DNA of 64,000 nucleotides from Alicyclobacillaceae bacterium I2511 (GTDB lineage: Bacteria > Bacillota > Bacilli > Alicyclobacillales > Alicyclobacillaceae). The stretch lies in the NCBI GenBank assembly GCA_003584005.1, contig QXHL01000008.1:1-64000 (forward strand), given 5' to 3'. Below are positions 1 to 8,309 of this stretch, piece after piece. Within the stretch, counting starts at the first letter, position 1, and every line of letters starts with the position of its first letter. A program made the position numbers and the translations under genes. The notes under the pieces are model-generated. The model saw only the letters and a list, made by a program, of their open reading frames with translations, had not been told where the DNA came from and made no database searches.

Positions 1-6
1 TGCATC

Positions 7-129
7 TTATACTTCACGTTGAGCGTCCTCCTCAATCAGGGAATGAATGTCCTGCATTCGGAACCCAGCATACAGGAGGCGCTCTTTTTGTTTCAAGCCC
101 GAAATTAATTCATTACAGGAATGGCTCCT
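7..129 (-). pseudogene. possible C-terminal fragment of an unknown protein
   Basis: A short open frame on the minus strand ends at a TAA at 7-9 and reads ...KQKERLLYAGFRMQDIHSL..., which looks protein-like (mixed charge, no low complexity). A stop codon lies just upstream and there is no start codon with a ribosome binding site, so at best it is the tail of a broken gene. I do not recognise the family. The rest of 130-400 shows no gene I can support. Confidence 0.2.
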
Positions 130-408
130 TCATTGAAAGACCGGAAGTTATCTCCTATGATTGGAAGCACCTTCCTCTCTTAAGTTTACCAATATTTTTG
201 TTTCTGCTCTACCCCACCCACCACGGGTCAACTCTATTGGACTAAAATTTTTTCGTTTGTACACTTGCAACAGAACGCAGGTAACGGCTCGAATGCGCAT
301 GTACCCCATTTGAGTAGAGCGGTGTCGAGCAGCATTTTGTCCATCGTGCCAAAGGTGAAACGTTGTTTGAATTCAACTTACAGGGATTTCCAGATACGCT
401 CTCTTGGA

Positions 409-437
409 TTGCCATGTACTGGGTGTACCTTTATACT
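409..437 (+). promoter_or_regulatory. sigma-A-type promoter of the cysteine desulfidase-like gene
   Basis: TTGCCA (409-414) and TATACT (432-437) are separated by 17 bases, a good match to a housekeeping promoter. It lies about 80 bases upstream of the ATG at 517 and is followed by a purine-rich ribosome binding site (AAGGGGTTGG) just before the start. Confidence 0.5.
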
Positions 438-516
438 TTATAATGAAGTACTATTAAAATGTAAAAAACAAGGGATTCATCACTTCAAAAGAAGGTATTC
501 ATAAGGGGTTGGAAAA

Positions 517-1794
517 ATGAGGGATTTTAAGATACTCGTAGAAATCTTAAAAGACCAAGTGAAACCTGCTATGGGATGCACTGAACCTGTTGCCGTTGCG
601 TGGGCTGTTGCAAGGGCTCGACACGAGCTCAGTGAGAAAATTCGAAAAGTGACAATAACAGTAAGCCTCAACCTATTTAAAAATGGCATGGGAGTTGTCA
701 TCCCTGGGACGAATGAAATGGGTTTGGAAATGGCAGCAGCAATCGGTGCAATAGGTGGAGATCCAAACCTAGAACTAGGAATTTTAGAAAGTATTCAACC
801 TGATGAAGTGGAAGAAGCGCGGCATTTTTTGCGGTCCGGAAATTTGAACTTAAGAGTTGATAAGAAACGACAGGGTATTTATATTGATTGTCTTGTTGAG
901 TCGATGTCCCAAACTGCAGAGGTTGTAGTGGAAGGCGGACATACTCGAATGATACAACTCTATCGTCAAGGAGAATTAGTTTGGCAGGAGTCACCTCAGA
1001 TTGATTCACTAAGAGATGAGTCTGACCTTATTGACTGGACCTTACAAGAATTGCGACAGTCTGTTGAAAAAATCCCCATATCTTTATTGAGGTTTTTAGC
1101 CGATGGCATAGAAATGAACATTCAAATGGGTAAAAACGGATTGGAAGGGAACTTAGGATTGAAGGTTGGCGCAACCTTACAGCAACTAGTTGATGACGGA
1201 ATCCTTGCTAAAGATGTTGTAAATGAAGTAAAGATTCTTGCTGCTGCTGCTGCTGATGCAAGAATGAGCGGCTCTAAAGCAATGGTAATGTCGAGTGGCG
1301 GGAGTGGAAATCAAGGAATTGTAGTAACTATTCCAATTGCAGTGATGGCACGACGTGAAAACTGGTCTGAGGACATCTTGTTACGAGCATTGGCTCTCGG
1401 CCACCTTGTAAACATATGGGTTAAGGGATATACCGGAAAATTAGCTGCTGTTTGCGGAAGTGGTATTGCTGCTGGAGTCGGTGCAGGAGTTGGATTAGCT
1501 TGGGGATATGGGGGTAATGATGATGTCCTAGCAAGTGTTGTTAAAAATATTGTGGGAAACCTCGCTGGAATGGTTTGTGATGGAGCTAAAGGTGGATGTG
1601 CCCTTAAAGTAGCAACTTCATGTGGGGAAGCAATTATTTCGGCTCAGTTAGCTTTGCGAGGAGTAAGCATTTCATCAAATGATGGAATTGTTGGGCGGAC
1701 AGCCGAAGATACCATGAATAACCTCGGCATATTGGTGCGAGAAGGTATGGAAAATACCGACAAAGTCATTCTTGACATCATGTTGAATAAGTAA
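517..1794 (+). CDS. cyuA: L-cysteine desulfidase / UPF0597 (serine dehydratase alpha-like) family
   Basis: 425 residues, the usual length of the YhaM/CyuA (CdsB-like) family, which degrades L-cysteine to pyruvate, ammonia and sulfide using a [4Fe-4S] cluster in the cytoplasm. Seen directly: an N-terminal MGCTEPVAVAWAV motif with Cys21, a Cys near residue 313 in the VCGSGIAAGVGAG glycine-rich stretch, and the C-terminal VCDGAKGGC pair near residues 353-361. These are the expected cluster-binding cysteines. The gene is intact and monocistronic: a promoter precedes it and an IS607 relic follows. Assignment to cysteine rather than serine or another amino acid rests on family knowledge. Confidence 0.75.
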   Translation: MRDFKILVEILKDQVKPAMGCTEPVAVAWAVARARHELSEKIRKVTITVSLNLFKNGMGVVIPGTNEMGLEMAAAIGAIGGDPNLELGILESIQPDEVEEARHFLRSGNLNLRVDKKRQGIYIDCLVESMSQTAEVVVEGGHTRMIQLYRQGELVWQESPQIDSLRDESDLIDWTLQELRQSVEKIPISLLRFLADGIEMNIQMGKNGLEGNLGLKVGATLQQLVDDGILAKDVVNEVKILAAAAADARMSGSKAMVMSSGGSGNQGIVVTIPIAVMARRENWSEDILLRALALGHLVNIWVKGYTGKLAAVCGSGIAAGVGAGVGLAWGYGGNDDVLASVVKNIVGNLAGMVCDGAKGGCALKVATSCGEAIISAQLALRGVSISSNDGIVGRTAEDTMNNLGILVREGMENTDKVILDIMLNK

Positions 1795-1927
1795 GGTTGA
1801 ATAAATGAAGGAAGATCAATCTTTTCCATCTCGTTTTCTACCACTTGAGACCGTCTGTTCTGCTTTACCAACACGCAGAGGTTAAAACAACATATATATT
1901 CTCTATTAAATGTAGTATAATGTGATT

Positions 1928-2134
1928 ATGGAAACCGAAGAGTTTTTACCTGTTGGTAAGGTGGCTAAACTACTCGGTGTCACACCCTAAACCATTCGCA
2001 GGTGGCAGAAAAAAGGAAGAATTCAAGAAACACGCTCACCCACAAATCGACGCTTATATTGGGAAACGTTCACAAGCGTTTCGGCAAAAGACAAAACAGC
2101 TCATCAACCAGATGGAAGGGGGTGTGACATGTGA
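1928..2134 (+). pseudogene. IS607-family TnpA, MerR-like HTH end only
   Basis: Starting at ATG 1928 the frame encodes a MerR-type helix-turn-helix (GKVAKLLGVTP-stop-TIRRWQKKGRI) typical of the N-terminus of IS607 serine recombinases. An in-frame TAA interrupts the helix-turn-helix at 1988-1990 and the frame ends at 2132-2134 without the serine-recombinase catalytic domain. The end overlaps the GTG of the adjacent tnpB relic, as in IS607 elements. A catalytic-domain fragment of the same family lies at 63499-63702. Confidence 0.7.
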
Positions 2135-2990
2135 CAATGGTGATGAAAACAGTGAAGATTGGGATCCATAAAGAAGTTCATGCGGTAAAACGGCAAGCCA
2201 TCTTGACGACACAAACCTTATATAACCAGACGATTGCGTTTTACATGGAGTTTTTCGTCGGTCATTTAGCAATATTGGATGCGAAGAAAGAAGTTCACCG
2301 CAAGGATGGCACGCCTTATGAACGGTCATGGAAAAATCAAGAACTGCTCACATTTGCAGAAGTGCATACGCTGGACACCAAAGCACATCCTCACCCTTTG
2401 CAGTCGTTGATTGAAAGTCTGCCGAGTGCGCGAACCATGCCTGTCAGCCTTCGTCGTGCGGCCATTAACCAGGCCATTGGAAAAGTAAAATCGTGGTACA
2501 GCCTGCGCAAATTGTGGGAAGCGACTGACCGCAAGAAATGTCCGCCACAACTAGGCCAGCCCAACGAACCCATCACGTTTTATGCGGATATGGTGGCCTA
2601 TCCTGATGCAGATCTAGCGGTTCAACGCCAAGTTCGTCATGACTTTGTGGCCGTGAAATTGTTCTACGAAGGGAAGTGGCAGTCAGTGCCCTTGCCAGTG
2701 ATCCTGCATCACCAAGCACAAACCGTTTTGTCCGAATCACAAAAGGCATTTTAACGGTCGAACGCAATCCTGCGTATACATCACAAATGTGCCCCCACTG
2801 TCCGCATGAATATCGAGAAGTAGGACAACGGGTGAAACACGCGTTTACTTGCTTAAACCCAAATCACACGTACCACGCGGATGCCGACTTTGTGGGGATG
2901 ATGAACCTGTACCGCAAGTGGAATGGCACTTTTGCGTATCCTTCCAAACGAAGGAAGGATGAACCAAAGCCTGCGCAGGCAATTGCCTAA
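2131..2990 (+). pseudogene. IS607-type TnpB (RuvC-like nuclease), internally deleted
   Basis: The first frame (2131-2754) carries the N-terminal TnpB region, including the conserved MPVSLRRAAINQAIGKVKSW segment. A second frame then supplies only the C-terminus: the zinc finger (CPHCPHEY...CLNPNH) and the RuvC-III-like YHADADFVGMMNL motif. The RuvC-I and RuvC-II region is missing and a frameshift joins the two parts near 2690-2754, so no RNA-guided nuclease could be made. In intact elements TnpB is guided by an omega RNA made from the 3' end of the element. Confidence 0.75.
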
Positions 2991-3160
2991 AACAGCGTAG
3001 GTCTATCATTCAGCCAGTGACTGTCTGGTAGTGCTCGTGTGGTACGAGTAGAGTCTGAACACTTCTCTCGGGATGACGGTTTACTGAAATGGGAGAAGTG
3101 TACACGCCGATAAGGGGTCCCGTTCTCAAGCCCCTCCACGCACTTGCGTGAGAAAAAGGT
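2991..3160 (+). ncRNA. probable omega-RNA / right-end remnant of the IS607 element
   Basis: Noncoding stretch directly after the tnpB stop. It has several short self-complementary blocks (such as GTGCTCGTGTGGTACGAGTA and GAAGTGTACAC) and a GGTCCCGTTCTCAAGCCCC boundary-like segment. TnpB-carrying elements place their guide-RNA scaffold at this position, so this is inferred from location; I cannot verify the fold or the exact end. Confidence 0.35.
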
Positions 3161-3290
3161 CAGCCTAACAACAGCCGATCATCATATTTTAATAGGTTAT
3201 CGGGCAACTGTTGATACCACTCAGAGATTTCCCTGTACAACCTCACCCGTGGCGCAGTACCTTCAGGCTTTTGTGCCCAGTCTGCGCCAT

Positions 3291-3515
3291 TCATCCCTCA
3301 AACAACAAGGATTCAGGGCCTTTCAGCATCCCTGCGAAAACCCAAAAACGTACGGCTTCACTGCCATTGGCAATACGGTGGTCATAGGACAATGCAAAGT
3401 ACATCATCGGCTGGATTTCCGCCTGCCCATGTATCGCCACAGGTCGCTCTTGTATGGTGTGCATTCCTAAAATCCCCACCTGAGGGTCCCCGCCCACAAT
3501 CCCATTGGACGACAC
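3291..3515 (-). pseudogene. fragment of a 2-oxoacid dehydrogenase E2 (dihydrolipoamide acyltransferase) catalytic domain
   Basis: About 70 residues match the end of the E2 acyltransferase domain: VGILGMHTIQERPVAI, QIxPMMYxALSYDHR-type and ...PESLLFEG. The catalytic HxxxDG motif reads DHRIANG, with the aspartate replaced by asparagine. The N-terminal lipoyl and subunit-binding domains are absent and nothing of the pathway is nearby. It is a stranded core-gene fragment between mobile-element debris. 3516-3738 shows no gene. Confidence 0.7.
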
Positions 3516-3738
3516 GTCCGCCTGTGCCAGTAGGGGGGATGAAACTTGTAAGTTAGGTTTCGCGATGGCGACAGCTGACGCCCCTCTTGGCCTGCACTTT
3601 ACTCAAAGTTTACCATAGAGGAAACGAAATCAGCAAACAAATGTTCCCTTTTGCTCCCCACACCCTTGCATAAACCCCCTCTCACGGCCTATTCTAGATA
3701 GGAACATATGTGCGTATCTTTGGACGGGGGGATCTCCT

Positions 3739-3996
3739 GTGCATGCCAGCACCCTTTTACGCGGACTGCTGTTGCTGGACTTGGCCGAGCGGCAACTCCA
3801 GGAAAAACGACGCAAACTCAAGCAGCGACTGACCCAGGCTGGGATTAAAGTGCTCGACATTCACGAGGACGACACAGAGTTTCGCGTCCAGTTTCGCAAA
3901 AACAACCTGGAACACGAGGCCATCTACATGCAGGCGACGCTCAATGCAGAGTTGCAGGCTCGAATGAATTTTGGAGGGAACGGACCTGACCGCTGA
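3739..3996 (+). CDS. small coiled-coil-like protein preceding the Y-family polymerase
   Basis: 85 residues from a GTG start with a GGGGG-rich ribosome binding site. The first half is a charged amphipathic helix (LAERQLQEKRRKLKQRL) followed by a short beta-rich region (VLDIHEDDTEFRVQFRKN). It overlaps the start of the polymerase gene, which suggests co-translation. I do not recognise the family; position suggests an accessory role in the same damage-response operon. Confidence 0.55.
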   Translation: MHASTLLRGLLLLDLAERQLQEKRRKLKQRLTQAGIKVLDIHEDDTEFRVQFRKNNLEHEAIYMQATLNAELQARMNFGGNGPDR

Positions 3997-5248
3997 GTGG
4001 ATTGTGGGCCTCATCGACATGCAGAGTTTCTACGCCTCGGTGGAAGTGGCTACTCGCGCCGAATACCTCAGGCGTCGGTTTCTGGAAGCAGACGACTCTG
4101 ACCCGGCTTTGGCGGTCACGGGCGATCCCAAACGGCGCAGCGGCATCATCCTGGCGGCCACGCCAGCCGCAAAAGCCTGCGGGGTGTCCACGGCGATGCG
4201 CTTGGGCGAAGCCCTCCATGCCTGTCCGTCGCTGGTCTACGTTCCGCCCCGGATGCAACTGTACATCGACACTTCCGTGCGCATCCATGAGACCGTGCGC
4301 CAGACATTTCCCAAGTACGAGCCGTTCTCGGTGGATGAGTGTTTTTTCGCCTTTCCCTCGCCTTCCGACCTGTTCCCGGACCCCGTCCAGGCCGCTGCAG
4401 ACCTGCGAACGCGAATTTGGAACCAGTTTCGCATTCGTAGCCGCGTAGGCTTGGCCCCCAACAAGTGGGCCGCGAAAATGGCGAACAAAGCGGCCAAAAA
4501 AGTGTCGGGGGGCGTGCTGTGGTGGCGGTCCCAGGAGAATGTCCTCGACGCCATACACCCCCTTCCAGTGACCGACATGTGGGGGTTAAAACGGCGAGCC
4601 GCCACACTGCAAGCGGAGTTGGGTTGCTCCACCATTGGCGATGTGGCGAGGCTTCCCTTGGGACGACTGCGGGCCCGTTTTGGCGTATGGGGCGAGGTGA
4701 TTCACCGCTGGGCCAATGGGTTGGACTACAGCGAATTGAACACGGACACCATGAGTCTCCCCCACCAGGGTTACAGCCATCGCACCACGTTGCCCCGGGA
4801 TTATACACGGCGGGATGAGGTGACCGTGGTGATACTGGAATTGTTGGACGAAGTCTGCACCCGTGCCCGACAGGCCCAGCAAAAGGGACGGCGAATCGGC
4901 CTGGGCCTCACCTATGCGAGCCTCACAGGTGGGTTCTACAAGGCGAAAACATTGCCGTTTGCCAGCAATCACAGCGAGGCGCTGTACTCAACTTTGCTGG
5001 AACTCCTAGACCGACATTGGGATCTAAGCGGAGTACGAGCGGTCAGTGTATCCCTGGATCAACTCGGATTTGAAGACGGGGTGCAGCTCAACTTATTAGA
5101 AGACATTCTCCGCCGACAAGCCTTGTGGGCCACGGTAGACGAGGTGCGGCGCAACTATGGCGAGACAAGCCTGATGCGCCTGTCCAGCCTGCTGCCTGCC
5201 GGGCAGCTGAGAGAGCGGGCACACAAAATTGGAGGGCATACGGCATGA
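3971..5248 (+). CDS. UvrX/UmuC-like Y-family translesion DNA polymerase
   Basis: 425 residues, the normal length of Gram-positive UvrX-type polymerases that copy past damaged bases. Seen directly: the palm motif LIDMQSFYASVE (first catalytic Asp at about 16), the second acidic pair FSVDECFF (Asp122-Glu123), an RVGLAPNKWAAKMAN fingers/helix-hairpin segment, and a C-terminal little-finger region. The TTG at 3971 gives the longest form; a GTG at 4004 would also fit homologue lengths, so the exact start is open. Its stop overlaps the start of the YolD-like gene by four bases (ATGA), an arrangement typical of uvrX-yolD pairs. Confidence 0.85.
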   Translation: MEGTDLTAEWIVGLIDMQSFYASVEVATRAEYLRRRFLEADDSDPALAVTGDPKRRSGIILAATPAAKACGVSTAMRLGEALHACPSLVYVPPRMQLYIDTSVRIHETVRQTFPKYEPFSVDECFFAFPSPSDLFPDPVQAAADLRTRIWNQFRIRSRVGLAPNKWAAKMANKAAKKVSGGVLWWRSQENVLDAIHPLPVTDMWGLKRRAATLQAELGCSTIGDVARLPLGRLRARFGVWGEVIHRWANGLDYSELNTDTMSLPHQGYSHRTTLPRDYTRRDEVTVVILELLDEVCTRARQAQQKGRRIGLGLTYASLTGGFYKAKTLPFASNHSEALYSTLLELLDRHWDLSGVRAVSVSLDQLGFEDGVQLNLLEDILRRQALWATVDEVRRNYGETSLMRLSSLLPAGQLRERAHKIGGHTA

Positions 5249-5574
5249 AGATCAACGAGGGCAACGTATTTGAAGCGATGCGCATTTTACTTCCGGAGCA
5301 TCGGGAGGCAACGGTGAAGTATCGACAGCTGCGGGAGCAACCCAAGCCACCGACATGGGACGAACAGCGCTTGGAGGAATTGGATCGACAACTGCAAGAG
5401 GCCCTCGCGGGGAAGAACCCTGTCCGCATCTGGACATTCACGGGCGGCGAGGAATGTGCTGTACAGGGTGTGATTGTGGCGGTCTATGCGGACACGCTGA
5501 CTCTGGTCACAGACGAGGGAATAAGTCGCAAAGTGAAGCTGCGGGAGATTGCGGGGATAGAGGCAGCTGATTAG
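5245..5574 (+). CDS. YolD-like protein
   Basis: 109 residues from ATG 5245. The first half is helical and charged; the second has the beta-barrel-like pattern of YolD proteins (VRIWTFTGGEECAVQGVIVAV...DTLTLVTDEG...VKLREIAGIE). YolD-like proteins are regularly coupled to UvrX polymerases and are thought to act as accessory factors; the four-base overlap here supports coupled translation. Confidence 0.75.
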   Translation: MKINEGNVFEAMRILLPEHREATVKYRQLREQPKPPTWDEQRLEELDRQLQEALAGKNPVRIWTFTGGEECAVQGVIVAVYADTLTLVTDEGISRKVKLREIAGIEAAD

Positions 5575-6282
5575 ACTGGCTCTACTCTGCTTTTTGGAAG
5601 GTGGCGAGTTTATAAGCCCACTGGCGGTCGTATACGAGCGAGCTGTTCATTGAGTGTTTTAGTTATCTCATAATGCCCAAAAGCTGACGGTGTTGGGTGT
5701 CCAGGATTTGATGCCGATATTGACCCAGCCGTTTTATCCATTCCCCTATTTTTCCTGTTGTAGGAGTGGGAGAGGTGAATGGGCGTAGGACAGAGGGGAG
5801 GAGCGAAGCGGTTTCCCCTGCATTGTCTTTGGCATACACAGCCGTATCAAGCATTTCTAAGCTCACAAACCGATGACACAAGCAAGGTAGATTTTTCAGA
5901 GAACACGTCGCATAGAAGTAGTAAGAGAAAAAAGCTCCCTTCCGCCACGATTACGAAAATGATTTTGAGAAATCAAGTGATTTTTGAGTGATTTTCAAAT
6001 TTTATTTTTGATCTGTGATTTCCAGTATGAATGCAAAATCCTCCTCTGCAAGTAGGAGAAAGTCAATAAGAACAGAGGACAGAAACCCTTACCCCGTTTG
6101 GCTCGGCGAATGCCGAGAGGTTATAATCGAATCTGGAGGAATTCGTATATCGATTCAATCGTCGGCGTGGTGCAACAAATTAGTCGAGCGGTGGCTCAAT
6201 ACATGTGCACTAGCTACCCCATTATATGCCACCGAAATGATCTGAGTAGGAGCTAATCTCACATTTATACGTATATCGATAT
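5575..6282. other. intergenic, no well-supported gene
   Basis: A minus-strand frame at 5663-5881 (72 codons, containing IGEWIKRLGQYRHQILDTQ) might be a gene fragment but has no recognisable family or ribosome binding site. The segment CCCAAAAGCTGACG near 5684 recurs in the inverted repeat at 63057-63122. A CTCGGCGAATGCCGAG hairpin lies at about 6101-6116. Nothing else stands out. Confidence 0.3.
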
Positions 6283-6417
6283 TTATGTTAATTTTTTTGG
6301 TAGTATAAAATAAGTTACAGTATGTGATTTTAAGTGCATCTCTATTAACAAGGCAGTATCTAAAATAACTACAACGGTGATTACTCCAACGACAATATAA
6401 AATATTTTTTTTAACAT
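6283..6417 (-). CDS. 44-residue single-pass membrane peptide
   Basis: ATG at 6417 is preceded by a strong AAGGAGAT ribosome binding site at the right spacing. The product begins MLKKIFYIVVGVITVVVILD, a short basic N-terminus plus one hydrophobic helix, and ends with a polar tail. It lies downstream of the secreted-protein gene on the same strand, beyond the hairpin at 6452-6487. Function unknown; a partner or immunity peptide for the upstream secreted protein is possible but unproven. Confidence 0.5.
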   Translation of the reverse strand: MLKKIFYIVVGVITVVVILDTALLIEMHLKSHTVTYFILPKKLT

Positions 6418-6451
6418 GAACCATATCTCCTTTTTGAATGAACTATACTTT

Positions 6452-6487
6452 GTGGCTGTGACGTCGAGAACCTGACGTCACAGCCAC
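6452..6487 (-). terminator. strong hairpin after the secreted-protein gene
   Basis: A perfect 14-base stem (GTGGCTGTGACGTC / GACGTCACAGCCAC) with an eight-base loop. It has no long U tract on either side, so it could be a terminator or attenuator, or a 3' stabiliser between the secreted protein and the downstream membrane peptide. Confidence 0.55.
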
Positions 6488-6495
6488 TCTAATAT

Positions 6496-7392
6496 TTATC
6501 CTATATTGTAGGCTGCTTCCTCGACAAATTGAGATGTACTATATCCATTAAAACTGGTTACAAGTTGCTCCGTCCATGAAGTTCCTACGTCCTGTACGCC
6601 TAATACGTCTGAGAAAGTTGCCTGATCACTTGAGTATGGTCCCCAATTCCCAAGAATTTGTTTATCACCATTGTAAGTTGCTCCAACCCCAATACCAAAT
6701 GAGCTAGCTCCAGCAGAAACATTATATATATTAATATTATAATGCGTTCCATCACTGGAAATTACAGGATTGAAGTCTGTATACAGATTATTTGTTATCC
6801 ACTCTACGCCAACTGAATCTGTCCATGTATTTGTGTCTTGATAATTATTACCACCTAAATTTACATACGAATCTGGTGAGATAGTTGTAGTACCATTAGA
6901 AGTTGGGCTGGTAGATTGAATAGGTTCAATTGTGTTCGTTCTGGTAATTGTACTACCATCTGGAAACACATACTTAATGGTTACTCCGGCTGGTAATGGA
7001 TTATTTATATCTTTCGGCCAATAGGCTAGATTGTTTGACTCAGCATTTTTAAAGAGATTTTTCGCAAAATCTTTATTTTGTTTAAGATACATTTGAAATT
7101 TTTGCCCACTAACAGAATTAAGGAATTGATTAGTTGTGCCATGAATATTCGCATTAATCAATTCATTAACTAATTTATGCTGCTCAGTTGGGAGACTTGA
7201 AATAAAATTCTCCTCATTGTTGGAAATAGCAGGGTTTTGAGGAGTTGGACTAACTATAACTGTTTTCGAAATTTCTGTTCCAAAATTAAATATTTGATTA
7301 TTAGATGAAGTGGAAGCAGCAAAGACTGTTGGAATCGATACACAAGTAACAAAAAGAGCCGAGGTAGAAATTGCAATTAAATTCCTTTTCAT
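6496..7392 (-). CDS. secreted protein behind a c-di-GMP riboswitch
   Basis: 298 residues with a classical signal peptide (basic MKRN, hydrophobic core, VFA-AST cleavage region near residue 25). The mature part is rich in Asn, Ser, Thr and Gly and contains the segments LGGNNYQDTNTWTDSVGVEW and a GVGATYNGD C-terminal region. No family recognised. A GAGGAGGA ribosome binding site precedes ATG 7392. The long 5' leader (to about 7925) contains a GEMM riboswitch and terminator, so expression should respond to cyclic di-GMP. Confidence 0.75.
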   Translation of the reverse strand: MKRNLIAISTSALFVTCVSIPTVFAASTSSNNQIFNFGTEISKTVIVSPTPQNPAISNNEENFISSLPTEQHKLVNELINANIHGTTNQFLNSVSGQKFQMYLKQNKDFAKNLFKNAESNNLAYWPKDINNPLPAGVTIKYVFPDGSTITRTNTIEPIQSTSPTSNGTTTISPDSYVNLGGNNYQDTNTWTDSVGVEWITNNLYTDFNPVISSDGTHYNINIYNVSAGASSFGIGVGATYNGDKQILGNWGPYSSDQATFSDVLGVQDVGTSWTEQLVTSFNGYSTSQFVEEAAYNIG

Positions 7393-7498
7393 TTAAATAT
7401 CCTCCTCGTATCAAAATAGCAAACAAACCTCATGAGTTTATTTGAGTGAACGGTAAATCACAACCATTAGCAAATAACTCGGTCTATCAGTAAACGCA

Positions 7499-7675
7499 CT
7501 AACGATTTAACTGCCTTTTGGATAGCTGTCTCTGATCACTAATCATCATCACCAGACCTCTGTGATTGCGAGCATTGCCTGTCATAGAACGCATAACGAC
7601 CTGATTGAACATTTGGCAGATCTCGATGTCCTCGTAATCACTCTTCTCAAAGTAAATGATGTTTGTGCTAACGAC
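7499..7675 (-). other. conserved 58-codon open frame inside the riboswitch leader, copy 1
   Basis: Between the leader terminator and the secreted-protein start, a stop-to-stop frame has protein-like composition (SDYEDIEICQMFNQVV..., ending LSKRQLNR). Internal ATGs exist, but no good ribosome binding site precedes them. It is preserved in the second leader copy at 43008-43184. It may be a relic of a gene displaced by leader duplication, or a leader peptide. Confidence 0.3.
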
Positions 7676-7790
7676 TCATTGGACTGACGTCACCCGGAAT
7701 TCACAGCAATCAACAGATTTGTTATGAGAATGCAGCCGTTGCTTAAGAATTGAACGACAAATGATCTTCTAATGGAATTCACCCCTCTCC

Positions 7791-7823
7791 AAAAATCAAA
7801 AATCTGGCCGTATTCCGCCAGAC
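7791..7823 (-). terminator. intrinsic terminator of the GEMM expression platform, copy 1
   Basis: On the minus strand the stem TCTGGCGGAATACGGCCAGA is followed directly by TTTTTGATTTTT. It lies about 20 bases downstream of the aptamer, where an expression platform is expected, and about 400 bases upstream of the secreted-protein start. Confidence 0.8.
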
Positions 7824-7837
7824 TGTACAGATACTCT

Positions 7838-7925
7838 ATCTGCAACCTGGCTGGCGTAGTGCCTATCGCACTGTAGCCCCATGGCTTTGCGTCCCTCAGT
7901 TTCCCGAGGTTTGCCCCTTGTCCCC
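7838..7925 (-). ncRNA. c-di-GMP-I (GEMM-I) riboswitch, copy 1
   Basis: On the minus strand, in order: GGGGCAAACC, a GGGAAACTGAGGGACGCAAAGCC block (tetraloop-bearing first stem then the GACGCAAAGCC ligand core), ATGGGGCTA, a variable stem, and GCCAGCCAGGTTGC closing the tetraloop-receptor helix. These are the conserved elements of the Vc2-type aptamer in the right order and spacing. A terminator follows, so it is a transcriptional switch. A second near-identical copy is at 43347-43434. Confidence 0.85.
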
Positions 7926-8309
7926 GTCTCAACATTCTCTATTTAATGTAATCCTAGTCTCCCACATTCCCTCTTGCAAACACATTCATTCCCTGTGTCG
8001 TTACGGAATTTAGTAGAACTTACTGAGAATCCCGTATTTGCTCTGTTTTATGGAGCTTTTCGTAGCATTTCTCCTTTTTACCACCACTTCACTTTTCTGG
8101 TTAGAAAGACATGGGTCGAAAAGGTCGTCTTCATCAGATTTCTCGCGTCGAACGTCCGGGTCCAAGCACGACATTTTCTGCTGTGCCTAATTGGCCTCTG
8201 GCGGAATATCATAGTTTTCCGGGATAGACACTCATGCCGCTGTTAGCGGCACCAGCTGGGGATGTAAATCCACGAACCTGTATTTACTAGGATGGGATGC
8301 TCAACGTTT
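7926..8309. other. leader promoter region and recJ 3' flank
   Basis: Noncoding. It should contain the minus-strand promoter of the riboswitch transcript. A GCCGCTGTTAGCGGC hairpin at about 8234-8248 probably terminates recJ. The segment is largely repeated at 43435-43752, but the hairpin and roughly 60 surrounding bases are missing from that copy. Confidence 0.4.

Noticed and set aside
3144-3470. 108-codon plus-strand frame
   Set aside because: It is the antisense of the E2 fragment and of the IS607 right end.
4146-4818. Long antisense and alternate frames over the Y-family polymerase
   Set aside because: High-GC shadow frames of a clear polymerase gene.
7690-7935. 81-codon minus-strand frame (and its twin at 43199-43444)
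   Set aside because: It lies exactly on the GEMM aptamer and terminator; conservation is explained by RNA structure, not protein coding.
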